Both the position numbers and the translations under genes were made by a program. The notes under the pieces were generated by a model. It worked only from the letters and a program-made list of their open reading frames with translations. It did no database searches and had not been told where the DNA came from. Of a DNA stretch of 64,000 nucleotides, positions 22,939 through 35,000 are shown piece after piece (position 1 is the stretch's first letter; the number at the start of each line of letters is the position of its first letter). The stretch covers positions 19,406,001 through 19,470,000 of the forward strand of contig OX387203.1 in NCBI GenBank assembly GCA_947561715.1. The letters are read 5' to 3'. This DNA is from Ascidia mentula (Eukaryota; Chordata; Ascidiacea; Phlebobranchia; Ascidiidae).

Positions 22939-24685
22939 ATGAAATTATTTATTGTGTTATTTGTAAATTTTCTACCGTTTGTTTTTGGACAAACTTGGTA
23001 CAAGTATGATGACTACCACGAATATTTGATCGGACCTGAAGTTAATTCATACACAGAAGCTGAAACAGCGTGCAGTAAACACAATGCACATCTCGCCAAT
23101 GTTCAAACAACAAACATATCTAACTTCCTGGTTGAAAAAGTTGGAAATATAACAGGTATGAAATTTCGTTTCTTCTCCTCAGAAACATAATGTTCGTTCA
23201 AAATGGAACAAATAAAAACGTAAACGTAACAAAGTCACATTTCTAATTAAATTATTTTTGTTTGATATCACCCTCCAATCAACAGCATTGCTGCTGGAAC
23301 TACATACATACATTTTCATGGATGTCTCGTAACATAAAACCACATTGAATTGTTGATGTACACAGCCTCCCCATACTCTTTCTACATCGGAGCGAAACGT
23401 GCTGTAGGGACAAACAACTATAAGTGGACGAATGGATCAAATATTGTCAATGGACAGTGGGCAACAGTGGAACCGATCGCAACAGGATCCAAGTATTGTG
23501 TGATAATGGGTTCATTAACTTCACTTGATCCAACATACAAGTGGAGAAGTACGAAATGCAATGTTACTTCGGGATATATTTGTCAACGAAAACCAGCTGG
23601 TAATTACCCAGATGCATTAAATTAATATTCTATAGATATGCAATGACATACAGCGCATAGGTTGTTATGTATTTCTATGCAAATTCCAACACAGCGGTCA
23701 TGCAGACAGCTCAGTTATATTTCGCCTAAAGGCACCATCAGTTCCTTAATGTGATAAATGTTATTCAAAAAAGGGTTGTATTTGAATCAGAAACTGATGG
23801 CGAAATATATTTTCTGAGCATCAACAAACGGAGTTTTGTGCATGAACGCTGTATTGGAATTTACATAGAAATACATATCGAGATACGGTGCGCGATCGAC
23901 ATGTCAGGGAACACCTTGGTTAAAAATCCAACTTAAATTAATAATCTACAAACACTGTTAGGTTGTTTAAATGATAGACGTGCACATGTTTAATAGCACC
24001 AAACACAACAACAACAGCAGCAACAACAACGAGGAGAATAGCAACGAGTTACGCCACAACCTACGCAGCCACTTACAAACCAAAACCAGCAACAACGACA
24101 TCCATTGATCTCCAAACTTCTGCTACAAACGAATCAATACCAAATTCTGCAACCTCCATTCGTAAGTTCATTTTTATTTAACTAAAGAAAGAGTATTTCA
24201 CTTTCCCGAAAAAATACATTTGTTTGCCTTGAGCAGTAATTCTTACAGGTTCGTCAGATGCAATCCAATACAATCACGACGATAGAATCATGAACATAGC
24301 CTCTTTGGCACTTGATGCCGTTCTTATTGTTGCTGTTGTCATTGGGATCATCAGCTTCTGGTCGCGTACAAAACATATGTAAGTCTGTGTGTTGTTGCTT
24401 GTGATTAACGTTACTTGTTTTCAACTAGTAGGGTTTGTAATAATGTGATATTTAGAATTGATCTTCAAATCAACCTTATGGAAAATGTTGCTTCTATAGG
24501 TAAGTTAACACATTTCCTCAGTAAACCAAACTTACCTCAACAACTTAAGTTTAAATTAACCCTTTCCAAATATTTCATCAAAATTGTCGGGGTTGAGAAA
24601 TATGTATTAATTTCTTTTTCACAGAGCCCAGAAATCGAGATGAAAGAAACAAAGTTGTCCACAACTATGACGTCATCAAATAACC
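22939..24685 (+). CDS. Type I membrane C-type lectin (copy 1), six exons
   Basis: Exons: 22939-23155, 23366-23599, about 23997-24161, about 24249-24379, about 24455-24498 and about 24626-24685; junction phases agree. Order: signal peptide MKLFIVLFVNFLPFVFG; a compact C-type lectin fold (YTEAETACSKHNAHLANV, FYIGAKRAVG, NNYKWTNGS, KYCVIMGSL, CNVTSGYICQR); a Thr/Ala-rich stalk suited to O-glycosylation; one membrane span (LALDAVLIVAVVIGIISFW); and a short tail ending NYDVIK. The sugar-site triplet is EPI rather than EPN/QPD, and the usual WND is replaced by KWRSTKC, so calcium-dependent sugar binding is doubtful. The tail YDVI fits a YxxPhi sorting signal. It is the only intact member of the local lectin set. 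Start chosen for the signal peptide; an upstream ATG at 22903 is in the same frame. Confidence 0.85.
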
Positions 24686-25341
24686 GCTTTACGTAAATAC
24701 GAGTGTGAAAAACAACCCTGAGGAAGCTTAAATGAAATGTGTTTAATTTTAATCACACCTCCTGATAATATAATCGACTTATGTTACAACAATATATTGC
24801 ATTATAACTGTGTCAGATGTATTGGATGAATCCATCTCATCGTGAGAGTTTTGTGTTCGTTAAGTTCCAATAATAAATCAAAGAGTGATGTCATGAATTA
24901 GAACAAAAAAACGATTTTTGTTTCACAATATAGATTTTGTTTGAGTACATGGTGCGTATTGCGACACACATTGGCAAACGTACGAGAGTTCACGTTAATT
25001 GTAGTTGTCATTTCCCAGTTGTTCGATTTTCAAATCAGAGCAGTATGAGGATAATTGTAATATTGTTCTAATTTACGAAATCCAATTGAGCTTCAATTTA
25101 ACATTATTACTGAGTGACAAGACATGGTGAATAACAATAAAGTCACTGCGTGGGAGCACCAGAGCATGACAGCGTTTCAAAACGTGGCACGTGATTAGTT
25201 AGTTAACTAATCGTATTTATCGAACTTAACAAACATATGTATTACTACACCAACATTGCTTGATTCTTGATATAAAGTGCGTAGAATATGTTGGATTTAC
25301 TTCTCCGCTACATAACACGACGTAGGTGGCTGCTGATGCCT

Positions 25342-25495
25342 AGGTACACTGGTGCGCAAGCGCACAACTTGTCAGGCGACCTTCACATGCGTAGAGGATC
25401 TCCACCACCGTAATCAGACAACGCAGAAGTAATGCCATGCTTTCGCATAGCAAGGCAGCCTGACAAGTTGTGCGCTTGCGCACCAGTGTACCTTG
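25342..25495. repeat. Inverted repeat (foldback) element
   Basis: Arms AGGTACACTGGTGCGCAAGC ... ACTTGTCAGGC (25342-25377) and their reverse complement at 25459-25494 enclose an 80-bp loop. It directly abuts the tRNA-containing repeat. Confidence 0.85.
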
Positions 25496-25680
25496 GCCAC
25501 AATATACCCCGAAGCCACTGAGCTCCTGTAGCTCAGTTGGAAGAGCGTTGGGCCTGGTTAGCCCAGGGTCGTGAGTTCAAACCTCACCGGGAGCTCGATT
25601 TTTCAGATCTTGCTACGACTAGTCGGGAAAATGGCAGATCCACCTTGGCTGAAATGCCTTGACTGCGAAGCCTGTGAACC
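25484..25680 (+). repeat. tRNA-containing SINE-like repeat, copy 2
   Basis: CCTTGGCCACAATATACCCC, tRNA body, then GATTTTTCAG and AAAATGGCAGATCC. Flanks and body match the reverse-strand copy at 7695-7865, showing the tRNA travels within a larger repeat. Confidence 0.75.
25522..25595 (+). tRNA. tRNA-like sequence (anticodon GGT by the 7-nt loop fold)
   Basis: GCTCCTG pairs with CGGGAGC; D-arm GCTC/GAGC; anticodon stem TGGGC/GCCCA with loop CTGGTTA (GGT, threonine); T-arm GTGAG/CTCAC with TTCAAAC. One extra base sits between D- and anticodon stems. Since it is embedded in a dispersed repeat with flanks shared by another copy, a SINE head or tRNA pseudogene is likelier than a working tRNA gene. 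Confidence 0.6.
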
Positions 25681-25686
25681 TCATAA

Positions 25687-26190
25687 CCCTAAGTATGTGT
25701 GTTTATAACGCTATAATCATAAAAACGCTTTTTGCTGCGTGAAAGCATTAGTCAATTACGCATGTTATGTTTCCTGAAAAACTGTGCGGTTATTTGCACT
25801 TTATTCCAGCAAAACTTGGGCACTTTAATTGAATAATTAAATACAAAAACAAAACCTGTCATCAACTGGTTTTCCAAAGAACGCAAGTATTTCAAAAACA
25901 AGTTTAGCATGAAGGATTTTCCTTGTTTTAAAGCTCCAGTAATGGAATAAATTGCCACAGGCATTTCCCTCACATTATGAAAGAGTTCATGGTGTTCACC
26001 CTTAATATGCCGCCCTTCTGTGTCCGAAATCAAAATCACCCGATGGTTGCCATCTGCTTGCTGAACAGTTTTCAAGTATAATTTAATATTCAAACATCGT
26101 GCGAGTTATGTGGGTTTGTAGCTACATTAAGTCATCGTGTAATTCCTATGCAAATAAACATCGTTATGTATGATACATATCACACAAAAC
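25687..26190 (-). pseudogene. Duplicated atlastin-like P-loop exon
   Basis: The minus strand reads LISDTEGRHIKGEHHELFHN, then PVAIYSITGALKQGKSFML and a continuation LFLKYLRSLENQ. This is the uninterrupted paralogue of the 19.2/20.0-kb split exon, with an intact GxxxxGKS P-loop. The splice donor after ...AACCAG reads TTGATG instead of GTGATG and no other exons accompany it. Flanks are also shared (CTAAGTATGTGTGTTTATAA versus 19.0 kb), so it arose by segmental duplication before the Penelope insertion. Confidence 0.8.
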
Positions 26191-26304
26191 AAAAATTATG
26201 GAAACATTCGAATTTTGTTATCAAATTATTGTCGAAAAGTTGAAATGTGTTGTCAAACCTACTTGAAACCAGGCTGGTTTGAAGATCTTCTTCCACTTGA
26301 ACAA

Positions 26305-26415
26305 ATACCTACAGATAACGGTGTAAGGGACATTTTATAACTCATCAGGGCCTAGTATTAGATAATTTGTTTAATTTTCAATTGTAACCGTGCAACATTG
26401 CGTTTTTTTTTAAAT
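26305..26415 (+). repeat. Dispersed repeat, copy 2
   Basis: Matches 11805-11945: TACCTACAGATAACGGTGTA, CATTTTATAAC, CATCAGGGCCTA, CGTGCAACATTGCGTT. Confidence 0.7.
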
Positions 26416-26779
26416 TGTTAAAAGTCCGGGCACCCAACAAACTTATATCGTTTTGAACAGACACTAAGCAAACATACAACAGAAACTTTTGTACTTTTTT
26501 GGCAATGGTTACTCGATGTCAGACTTTGCTTTCATTTGTAAAGCAAAAATTAAATTAGTATTTGTAGTCAGATACCGGGCGTGTTTAATATTCTTGTTCG
26601 TTCACCAGCGCAGTTAACTCCTATGTCGCTTCCACATATATGCATTCGTTTGACACAACGACGTTTTTATACCAGGACGTTTTTAAACGTGGCCAATAAA
26701 ATGGGTGCAAAATATGGCATAAGATTCGATCGTCGTCAAATAATTTGGATGCTGTTTATCAGCGTACGTTGAGTTAAAC

Positions 26780-27210
26780 ATATGTCCATTGATATTGAAA
26801 GCGATTTATTTCGTCAAATATACACAATATCCTACACGATTACATTTTAACTGAATCATGTGAGTGAATCATGAAATCATCACGAAATGCTCACAAATGA
26901 AATCATTTTTATTTTGCACGTTAACTACGCCAATGATCAACAAATATGAAACATAAAATGTCATGGGTCCATGAAACCATTTACGGAATAAATCTAATTG
27001 TCGCGGCAAAATCCAAAACCATAGAGAAATAAACATGAATTCTAACCCCAAGTTCAGTCCCACTAGAGCCAAAAATGCATGCATATCTTTGTTAATTACC
27101 TTCTGTTCGTTTGTTAGGTTATGGCCAATATACACCCAAAACGTCGATGACTGAACGGAGATATGGCTGTGCTTTCCCGTTCGATGTATGCGAATAAATA
27201 AAAATTCCAA
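26780..27210 (-). other. Unrecognised membrane-type frame with a degraded paralogue at 27940-28145
   Basis: A minus-strand frame with two hydrophobic stretches (FLALVGLNLGLEFMFISLWF, then MTFYVSYLLIIGVVNV). The sequence 26780-27090 recurs in degraded form at 27940-28145 (AATATACACAATATC..., GTTCAGTC/GATTCAGTC...), so it belongs to a duplicated segment. Splice sites and family are unknown. Confidence 0.3.
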
Positions 27211-27328
27211 GACAACGTGTTAATAATTTATCGACGCGCGAGAAGCGCAGAGCAAGATGCTGTCAATCAACTTGCAACCATGGTTGCAACGTAATGATTG
27301 TGGAAATATTTCAATGCTGAGCAGGAAA

Positions 27329-27517
27329 TCAGTTGTCACGCTGTTGAAGAAAGAGACCGTGTGTTAAAATAAAAATCTGCGGGAAGCAAGGTAAGATCTT
27401 CCCCGAGGTTGAAATTATAAACTGCCCAAATTCTTTAACTTTATACGATGCATCTTTCGAAACGGAAGAAGTCAACACAGTTATTTTACAACATTCACTT
27501 TTAATCCGCGCCACCAC
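27329..27517 (-). pseudogene. Possible hAT/CGGBP1-like zinc-finger scrap
   Basis: The minus strand reads VSKDASYKVKEFGQFIISTS then GKILPCFPQIF, weakly like the VTEFG....GKLFC..C region of transposase-derived zinc-finger proteins. Cysteine spacing is incomplete. Tentative. Confidence 0.25.
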
Positions 27518-28149
27518 AAACCAATTGGTCTGTCCAGTGAATATTCTTTATTAACTTTTATAATATTATCTGCTATTTTGACTTTTAAACCGAAATTGTC
27601 GCAGGGTGGTGAAAAGATTTAATTTCGTCAAAACCGAGGAAATTTGATGGTGAGTCGACCATAGAAATCCCCACGCATAATTTTTATTGCTTTTCTTTCA
27701 AAATTAGTTGAAGAAAACACATGTGTTTTAAGTTATTGGTTGTTGCGTCTTAGTGTAATAAATATTACAACAACCGAGCATATGAGTAAGGTTTGTAGCG
27801 GTTGGGATGTTTTAGTGTGTAAATATATTCATTTTGCACATCCACGTTTTGTTTTCCCAGGGACGGGAGGAATTCTATAGATGTCAAATAATTTGCATTG
27901 GATCGTGTTCAGCCTGCGTTGATTAAAATAGATGTCCGTTGACTGTAAAAGAGATTTATTCAGTGAAATATACACAATATCTTGTACGATTACAACCTAA
28001 CTCATGAATGAGAGCTGCTGTATCAACAAAGATGTACAATACACTTACACGTTGTTACTGCAAAATCTTAGTTTATAATAAAGAATAAATATGTGTAATG
28101 ATACCGAATTCAGTCACACAAAGACCAAAATGAATGCATACCTTCTATT

Positions 28150-29081
28150 AGTCAACCCTGTTCAATGGGTGGGTAATGAGCCAAAGCTTAACACACAACG
28201 CTGCCGGGCCAAATACACATAGGCTAAGTTAAATTGTCTTTCCGAGCAGTACTTTTGCATCGTTCGCTAAACGTACGAAATTCCTGTTAGACCACCTTGG
28301 TACACATGTTTCACCGAACAGCCAACGGTTAGTTTGACAGCCAACCTCAAGGATATTTAAGCTAAGTGTGAATTTCATTAGAAGCAGAAGAAGTGCAGGT
28401 TTTTTCTGTAAGGACTTGGCGTGTACGAGCCAGTTAATTATGATTAGTATAGTTCTTTTGTAGGAACACAAATATTTGTGTCAATGGTGGTTGCGTGCGT
28501 CTCAACACTCCAGTATTACAACCCCGGAACAAGCGAGTGCAATGGTAGACTGCATGAATCGAGGAAATCCTTTTCAACGTTTGTCATAATTTGGATTTTT
28601 TAATTTCACACAATGACGTTTGTTTCAAAGGATGTCTTTGAGACGTGTGACAGACAGTGGATTAGAAACTGTCAGTTTTAAATGTTAGAATTTAAAGGGA
28701 GAATGCGTAAAATCCATATATTAGTGTGGAAATATGTGGATATGTTTAATTGCCGCTTATAGGGTGCGGTTTTAAACCTATAGGAAGTAGTAAGGTTGCT
28801 TAAATACAAACTAGGCTTCTTCACTGAAATAAATATATTCATTTTGATTTCCGTTTCTATGAAACATCTGCAAATATTGTTGTTGCAGAGTTAGGATATT
28901 TTGCTGTGATTTGGGCCAGCTTATTTGCAAACAAACTTTTCAATCTTATACAGGTATGGGTAGTTTTGCTGCAATAAATCCATATTATAAAGTCGTTGGC
29001 TTTGCAGAAGTCGTTGGTTGGTCAGAGGGTGGATTTAAGACGGATCATTGCAGGTTCTTTCGTGTTGACCCCAGACCAAAA
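28150..29081. other. Region upstream of the LDLa receptor
   Basis: Short frames only; a minus frame at 28229-28471 (CQTNRWLFGETCVPRW) is not recognised. The receptor promoter is expected in the last few hundred bases, but no core motif is convincing. Confidence 0.3.
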
Positions 29082-32000
29082 ATGGGAGCAAGGTTTGTGA
29101 GCTATTTAAATTATCTCCAAGTTATTAAATAACCACATTTTTCTCGGAAAAACCATAAATAAGTCTACATTTTGCGCGATAATAATGAAAAAAATTATTC
29201 TCCCGGTCAAACCAAGCGGGGACATTTTTAATTATTTAATCTTGTTATTTCTCTGCAAAGTGTTATCATGGCTAAGACTAGGGTTTGTTGAGTTAGGTTT
29301 TACTCGGCCTAGCATGTCAATCAAAGTGAATAATCAATTTGTCTCATAAACTTGCCCGGTGTCTCACGCTTCGCCAGTCGCACTGTGAGTGCAGGACGAA
29401 ATTTTGGTCCGTTCATATCGCTCAAAACTATACCAGGTCACAATCTGACATCTGGTTATAAACGGTTGCTTACAATATTTGCCAAGCCTTTTTATGTCCT
29501 GGAGTAAACTAAACGTGGTTTAAAGTATTTATATCAGACATATGGTTGAACCAGTGTGGTGATTAAACTTTCGTTTTGCCAAAATGACAATAAAATCCTT
29601 TCAATGCAAGTTTCATAAAAAATATGAATGGTTCAGTGAGTTTTTGGTCAGAACTACTGAATATTTATTCTAAGCGTTTGAGCAACAAGCGGATGAGAAT
29701 AAAGACAAACAGAAAAAAGTGACGACGTTTGATATAAAAGCCATTTTGGAGGTTACCAGTTAAATAACCTTGCAGTGTTCCTTGGGCATAAAGTTTGCAA
29801 AAGTCCGCTAAAATCAATGATGACATCATTCCCCTGAATTAGAGAAATATATCTTTACAAGATATAAACTCTTTGTGTTTTTATCAGGTATTGGTTGAAG
29901 GTGGTTGGAATCGTGCTCTCCTTCATCACAATTTCTTCAGCAGAGTATAAACGTGGCGAAAGTAAGTATTTTGTTACAAATCATAATCTCTCAATTAACT
30001 TTATATATTTGTTAGTTTTCCAGATTTTGATGGATTTCACATCGATTTACGTTCATTTGTTTTGTGCAGAGTTCACTTGCGATGATGGGAGGGAGGTGTT
30101 GGCTGCATTGTTTTGTGATGGTTATCGTTTACTCGGTTGCTGGGACGGAAGTGATGAGAAACCGGCCAACTTTTCCACTTATCCTAAAAACCTCACCAGT
30201 CCTTACATGAGGTGAAAGCACTTAAATATGTTCCCTACATTCGTTGTATTAGTGTTGACCAACCAATAGACCATGTTATCAGGGTTTGACTTATTTGAAA
30301 TAACCAATTTTGAATAGTTTGTATTAAATTCCGAGACAGTTTCAAAACCCCATGCATTCAGAAGTGTTTTTACTTCAATATTGAATGGAAATTATGGATT
30401 GCGAAACACTCCCACGTAACAATAATGTTGTTGAGGTATGAAGTGGCCAGTGGGTGGCGCAAAGAGTGAATCTAAGATAAGTAATGGTTTATATCAGGGG
30501 TGGCCAACACGTCGATCGCATCACAGTTTGCGTTGACTTTACAAAATTTTAAATAAACGTAATCGTCAATCTTTTTGCATAATTTACCAAGAAAACTGAA
30601 AGTTTCATGTTCGCCAGTTTAACACATTGTTTTTAATATGAGCATTGTTACTAAACACGTAGCACATTGTTCCGTAACACGTCTCTTTATTACTACACAA
30701 GTGGTATTATTCGGCAATACGAAGAAGCAACATTATGTGCCTTTATTACCAGTTTCCTCAGTGAAACATTTTTGGCGCAGAACGTAAGTTAAAATATTTT
30801 TGATATTGTAGGTGGTATAAATACGTTACAATCATAATGCATATACTTCTAAAACCTTTTGTTGAGGAATTGTCTATTATAGCACACGAAAAGTGTATAC
30901 CCACTTACAACAGGCACGTATTTAATGTTACTCTGATTTACTTTCTTGTAAATTCAGTACCTGGCGCACGCACCGACGTAAAAGCTTTTGTTTGTGAAAT
31001 GCGCATTTTATTTCTTCGGTAATCCAACACAACTACGCAAACTACCTTAAATGCGACGCCGCAAAACCCCACGTAGGTTTTCTGCCCAACTCGAACTCTA
31101 GCAGCGAACATGGTCCTGCGAAAATATATTGGAAACTTCCCCAAAATTAGACCACATTTTAAATATTCCCGTCGCATGTGAGTCGATTATGCAGAAGCTC
31201 GATTACTTTCGCTGACAAGTTGGCCACCCCTCCATACCAAGAAGAAAGTCTGATGGTGGCTGGGATATCCTGGGTTCGAATCCCATCGTGGTAAAAAAAT
31301 AGTTTTAATGGCGGGAGTAAAACCAGAAACGTGAAATGGTTGCTTGGATTGATGGCAAATTTGTAAAATTTCCTTGTCGATAATTTTGGCAATATTTGCT
31401 TATCTTGCATACAATCAAATTTGAGCCAATAATATGAATTCTGTGAGCTGCAGACAGATGGCCACTGTTTCTTTCTTTTTTTATGAGGGAAAACTAATCC
31501 GCCACCACGAATATCACACAAAACTTACACAAAGCAATCTAAACAGAAATAATTTAAACGATGGCAAAAGGAAAGGTGTTGTCCCTGTTCCGCTGGATTG
31601 CGAGCCTAAAGTTTATAGAATGTTTAAGGGACTGGATTAGGTGTTGGGGATCTTATTCAAAGGGCGGGGGTCATTACAGATTCAGTTACGGGTTTCCTAA
31701 TGGTATGGCAACATAGACGTGTTCAGAAGGGCCACAAGGGTTGTGGCGTAGGTTGTGTTAGGTTGTGGGAGTTTGGGAAAGTTAAGGAGAAGTGCGTTGA
31801 GGGTGTTTATTTACCAGAGGCTTCAAAAAGTGTATCAGAACAGATTATTAAACGAGAAAGCGGAAAAGTTACACGAAAAACAGAAATCTTCACTACTTCG
31901 CGAGAGACTTGAAAAATTTGCTATTGCTTGGCAGAGTTCTAGACACGAATAATTACCTGATTCCAATTGTTTTCTTCCACCTTGTTTCCTCCGTATGGAT

Positions 32001-35000
32001 GCACCTAATTTGGTGCCCAACGGGTGACGGTGGCTGTATAGTCACCACAATGTAGAAGTATTTGCCTGACAGGATGGTCGGCATGATCGTCTACAACAGT
32101 CGCACCAAGCTACACTGATGAGACCTTATAGTGCGAAACAGTGGTCAACTGTTTACAGCTCACAGAATTTATAACATTGGCGCCAATTTTCTTTCCATTA
32201 GTTTTTTTCAACAGATGTTACGCGAAATTATTGTGAAGTCGTAGATTGTGTATTGTTATTCACACATTTGCATACACAATCGTGCATGACTAGTTGGCAT
32301 TAATCTAGTTTATTTCAAACCAAACCTAACATTTACAGATTATCAGCCATGACGACTCTTCATGTTTCAACATTTACAAACGCAAATCATCCGTAACTAT
32401 TATTATCTGACCTAATATATTACTTCGTTACAGTTGCGACAACCTATTTGACCACTACGGGTCAAACAAAGTATGCGCCTTAAGAGAGAAGGAGTTTTGC
32501 AAAGGAATGATCCAATGTGTTGGAAAAACGTTGTGTGACTTCTGCCCCTCCCACTTCCAGTGTCCGAATTCATCTTGTTGGAAACGTTCGTCTGTTTGTG
32601 ATGGCGATCCTTGCAATGACTGTCCAGCTTTCCAACACTGGAATAATGGACATGGGTTCAAATGTGTTCGGAATGGCAGGAATTGCAATCTTCCGCAGAT
32701 GTTTCTATGGGATGGCATTGCCGATTGTGATGATAAATCTGATTTGTGTTACGCCTCGGAGAATGGAGATGTCAGGTGTTTCGTTTTTGATTGCATTTTG
32801 CATATGCGTACTTGCCAGCACTGCTCCAGACTAACCTCTACCTCTGTGCTCCTTATCTTTCCATTATTCGGCGTCACTCTTCCTATTGCAGTGAAAACGA
32901 AAAAACTGAAACATTTGCAAACATGAATATAGTTTTAGTCAAATGAGCTTAGTGGTTTTATGGTTATAAATGTTAACAAAGAATGACAATAACTGCTTGC
33001 TTGTGGTAAACTATTGCTTCTGTAAACAAATTTGTTATTGCAGAGATATTGTTAATACATCGTCCATGAAAGAAGGATTGTGTTTCCAATGTAAAAATGA
33101 CTCAATGATCATCTCAAGGTCAAGTGTTTGTGATGACGTCATAGATTGCCCTGATATGAGTGATGAATGCAGTTGTAATGGAAAATTCCATGAGCAATAC
33201 ATCAAGAACAAGGAAGTGTATTTTGGGTAGGTTTGAAAAGACCTTTATTTCGTTGATGCAAATAAACTATCAATTTTATTTAGTTCTAAACCACGTTGCA
33301 ATTGTTTCGACAATAATGGAGTCTGTTACAACACATTGGATCAATCCAACATTTCCTGTAACTCAAAAAATGAAATCTGCGACAAGCTCGCTCATTGTTT
33401 GGGGAATTCCCCATGTGAGTACCTCTGCCCCTCCCACTTTCAGTGTCCGAATTCAGCTTGTTGGAAACGTTCGACTGTTTGTGATGGCGATCCTTGCAAT
33501 GACTGTCCAGCTTTCCAACACTGGAATAATGGACATGGATTCAAATGTGTTCGGAATGGCAGGAATTGCAATCTTCCGCAGATGTTTCTGTGGGACGACA
33601 TTGCCGATTGTGATGATAAATCTGATTTGTGTTACACCTCGAAGGATGGAGATGTCAGGTACTGATGAAATGTTGTGGTTGGTTGAAAGTATCTTCCGGT
33701 TAAGATAAGACAGAATGGATTTTAATGTTAGAATATAAATAACCTCATGTCAAACGCAGTTTAGTGCAAAGAAAACATGTTTCACCAAAAACATCATCAG
33801 TTCTTATTCAAAAAGAATGGACTTCATTTGCAGAGACATTCGAAGTTCTCAGACATTTAATCATCGTTCATGTTTCCAATGTACAAATGACCCCATGATC
33901 ATCTCAAGGTCAAATGTGTGTGATGACGTCACCGACTGTCCCGATAAAAGTGATGAATGTTTTTGTCAACCTGGGAAAACCAAAGATTGTTGCAAGTTTC
34001 ATTAGTAAGTGATAAAGCATTAGTTTATTCTTTGGATTGAAACCACTGACATCCAAAGCGTCACCAGAAATCTATGACTTGCAATATTGTAAGATGTGTT
34101 AAGTGTCTGTTAATACTACATGACTTGTTTTATTGGCGCGACTCATAAAGTAATGCAGGTGTTAGGGATGTGTTTCGGCGATGCAGGAAAATAAACATTC
34201 CTTTACTGTTATGGCATCATAAAGACGTTTTTGACCGTGATTACAAAGTATTGAAGTCGAAAAAGACTTTAAATGCAAGTCATCGCATATCTGGGCGCCA
34301 CAAGTCACCAACCTTTGTGACGTAACAGTGTTTCAATGATGGTCAACCAAGCGTGGGAAATTTGCTTTGTTCCAAGTTGACAGTTTTATTTGTTGGGTTA
34401 AAGTGGTTTCAATATGTTTGTCTGTTCTTCAGCTACCGTGTTTTAAAACCAATTAGGATAAAGCGAATGTTTGGTATTGTTTATATTTCTTGACATACTA
34501 TTGTTGTTATGACAAGAGAACAAATCCAGTGTGAGTCATTTTTGCTTCAGTGGAGTGCAGCAGGTGTTTGGAGGTTAAACTTCCTTTCGTAATTTTTGGT
34601 CAGTTTTGAGGAGAATTCCCATGTACGGGTTTTAAAAATGTTTGTTTAATTACTACAGAAGTCGCAAGTAAATATCATCTGCATTCAATTTGAGTTTTTA
34701 ATTATAAAATAAACGCGAAACAGTCAAATATATTCAGTGTTGATGAGGAAGTGAAGAACGACTGCTCAACAACAACAACCAACTACATACAGGGGGAGTG
34801 GACGTGTGCGGTAAGTGAGAATACATGGCTTCTTTTTAGTCGGAAGTCAGTTCACCAGACTAAATGAAAATGGTTTAGATGTTTACGTACATTTGCAGGT
34901 TCATACCAACACAATGTACTTACTCACTTGCTGGACAATCTCCAGTTTAAACAAACGTTTGCAACAATGTTTACGCAGTGGAACGCAATTATTACACGAA

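Noticed and set aside
24714..24740. CTGAGGAAGCTTA resembling a hammerhead box
   Set aside because: No GAAAC partner or stem II follows; coincidence in the lectin 3' flank.
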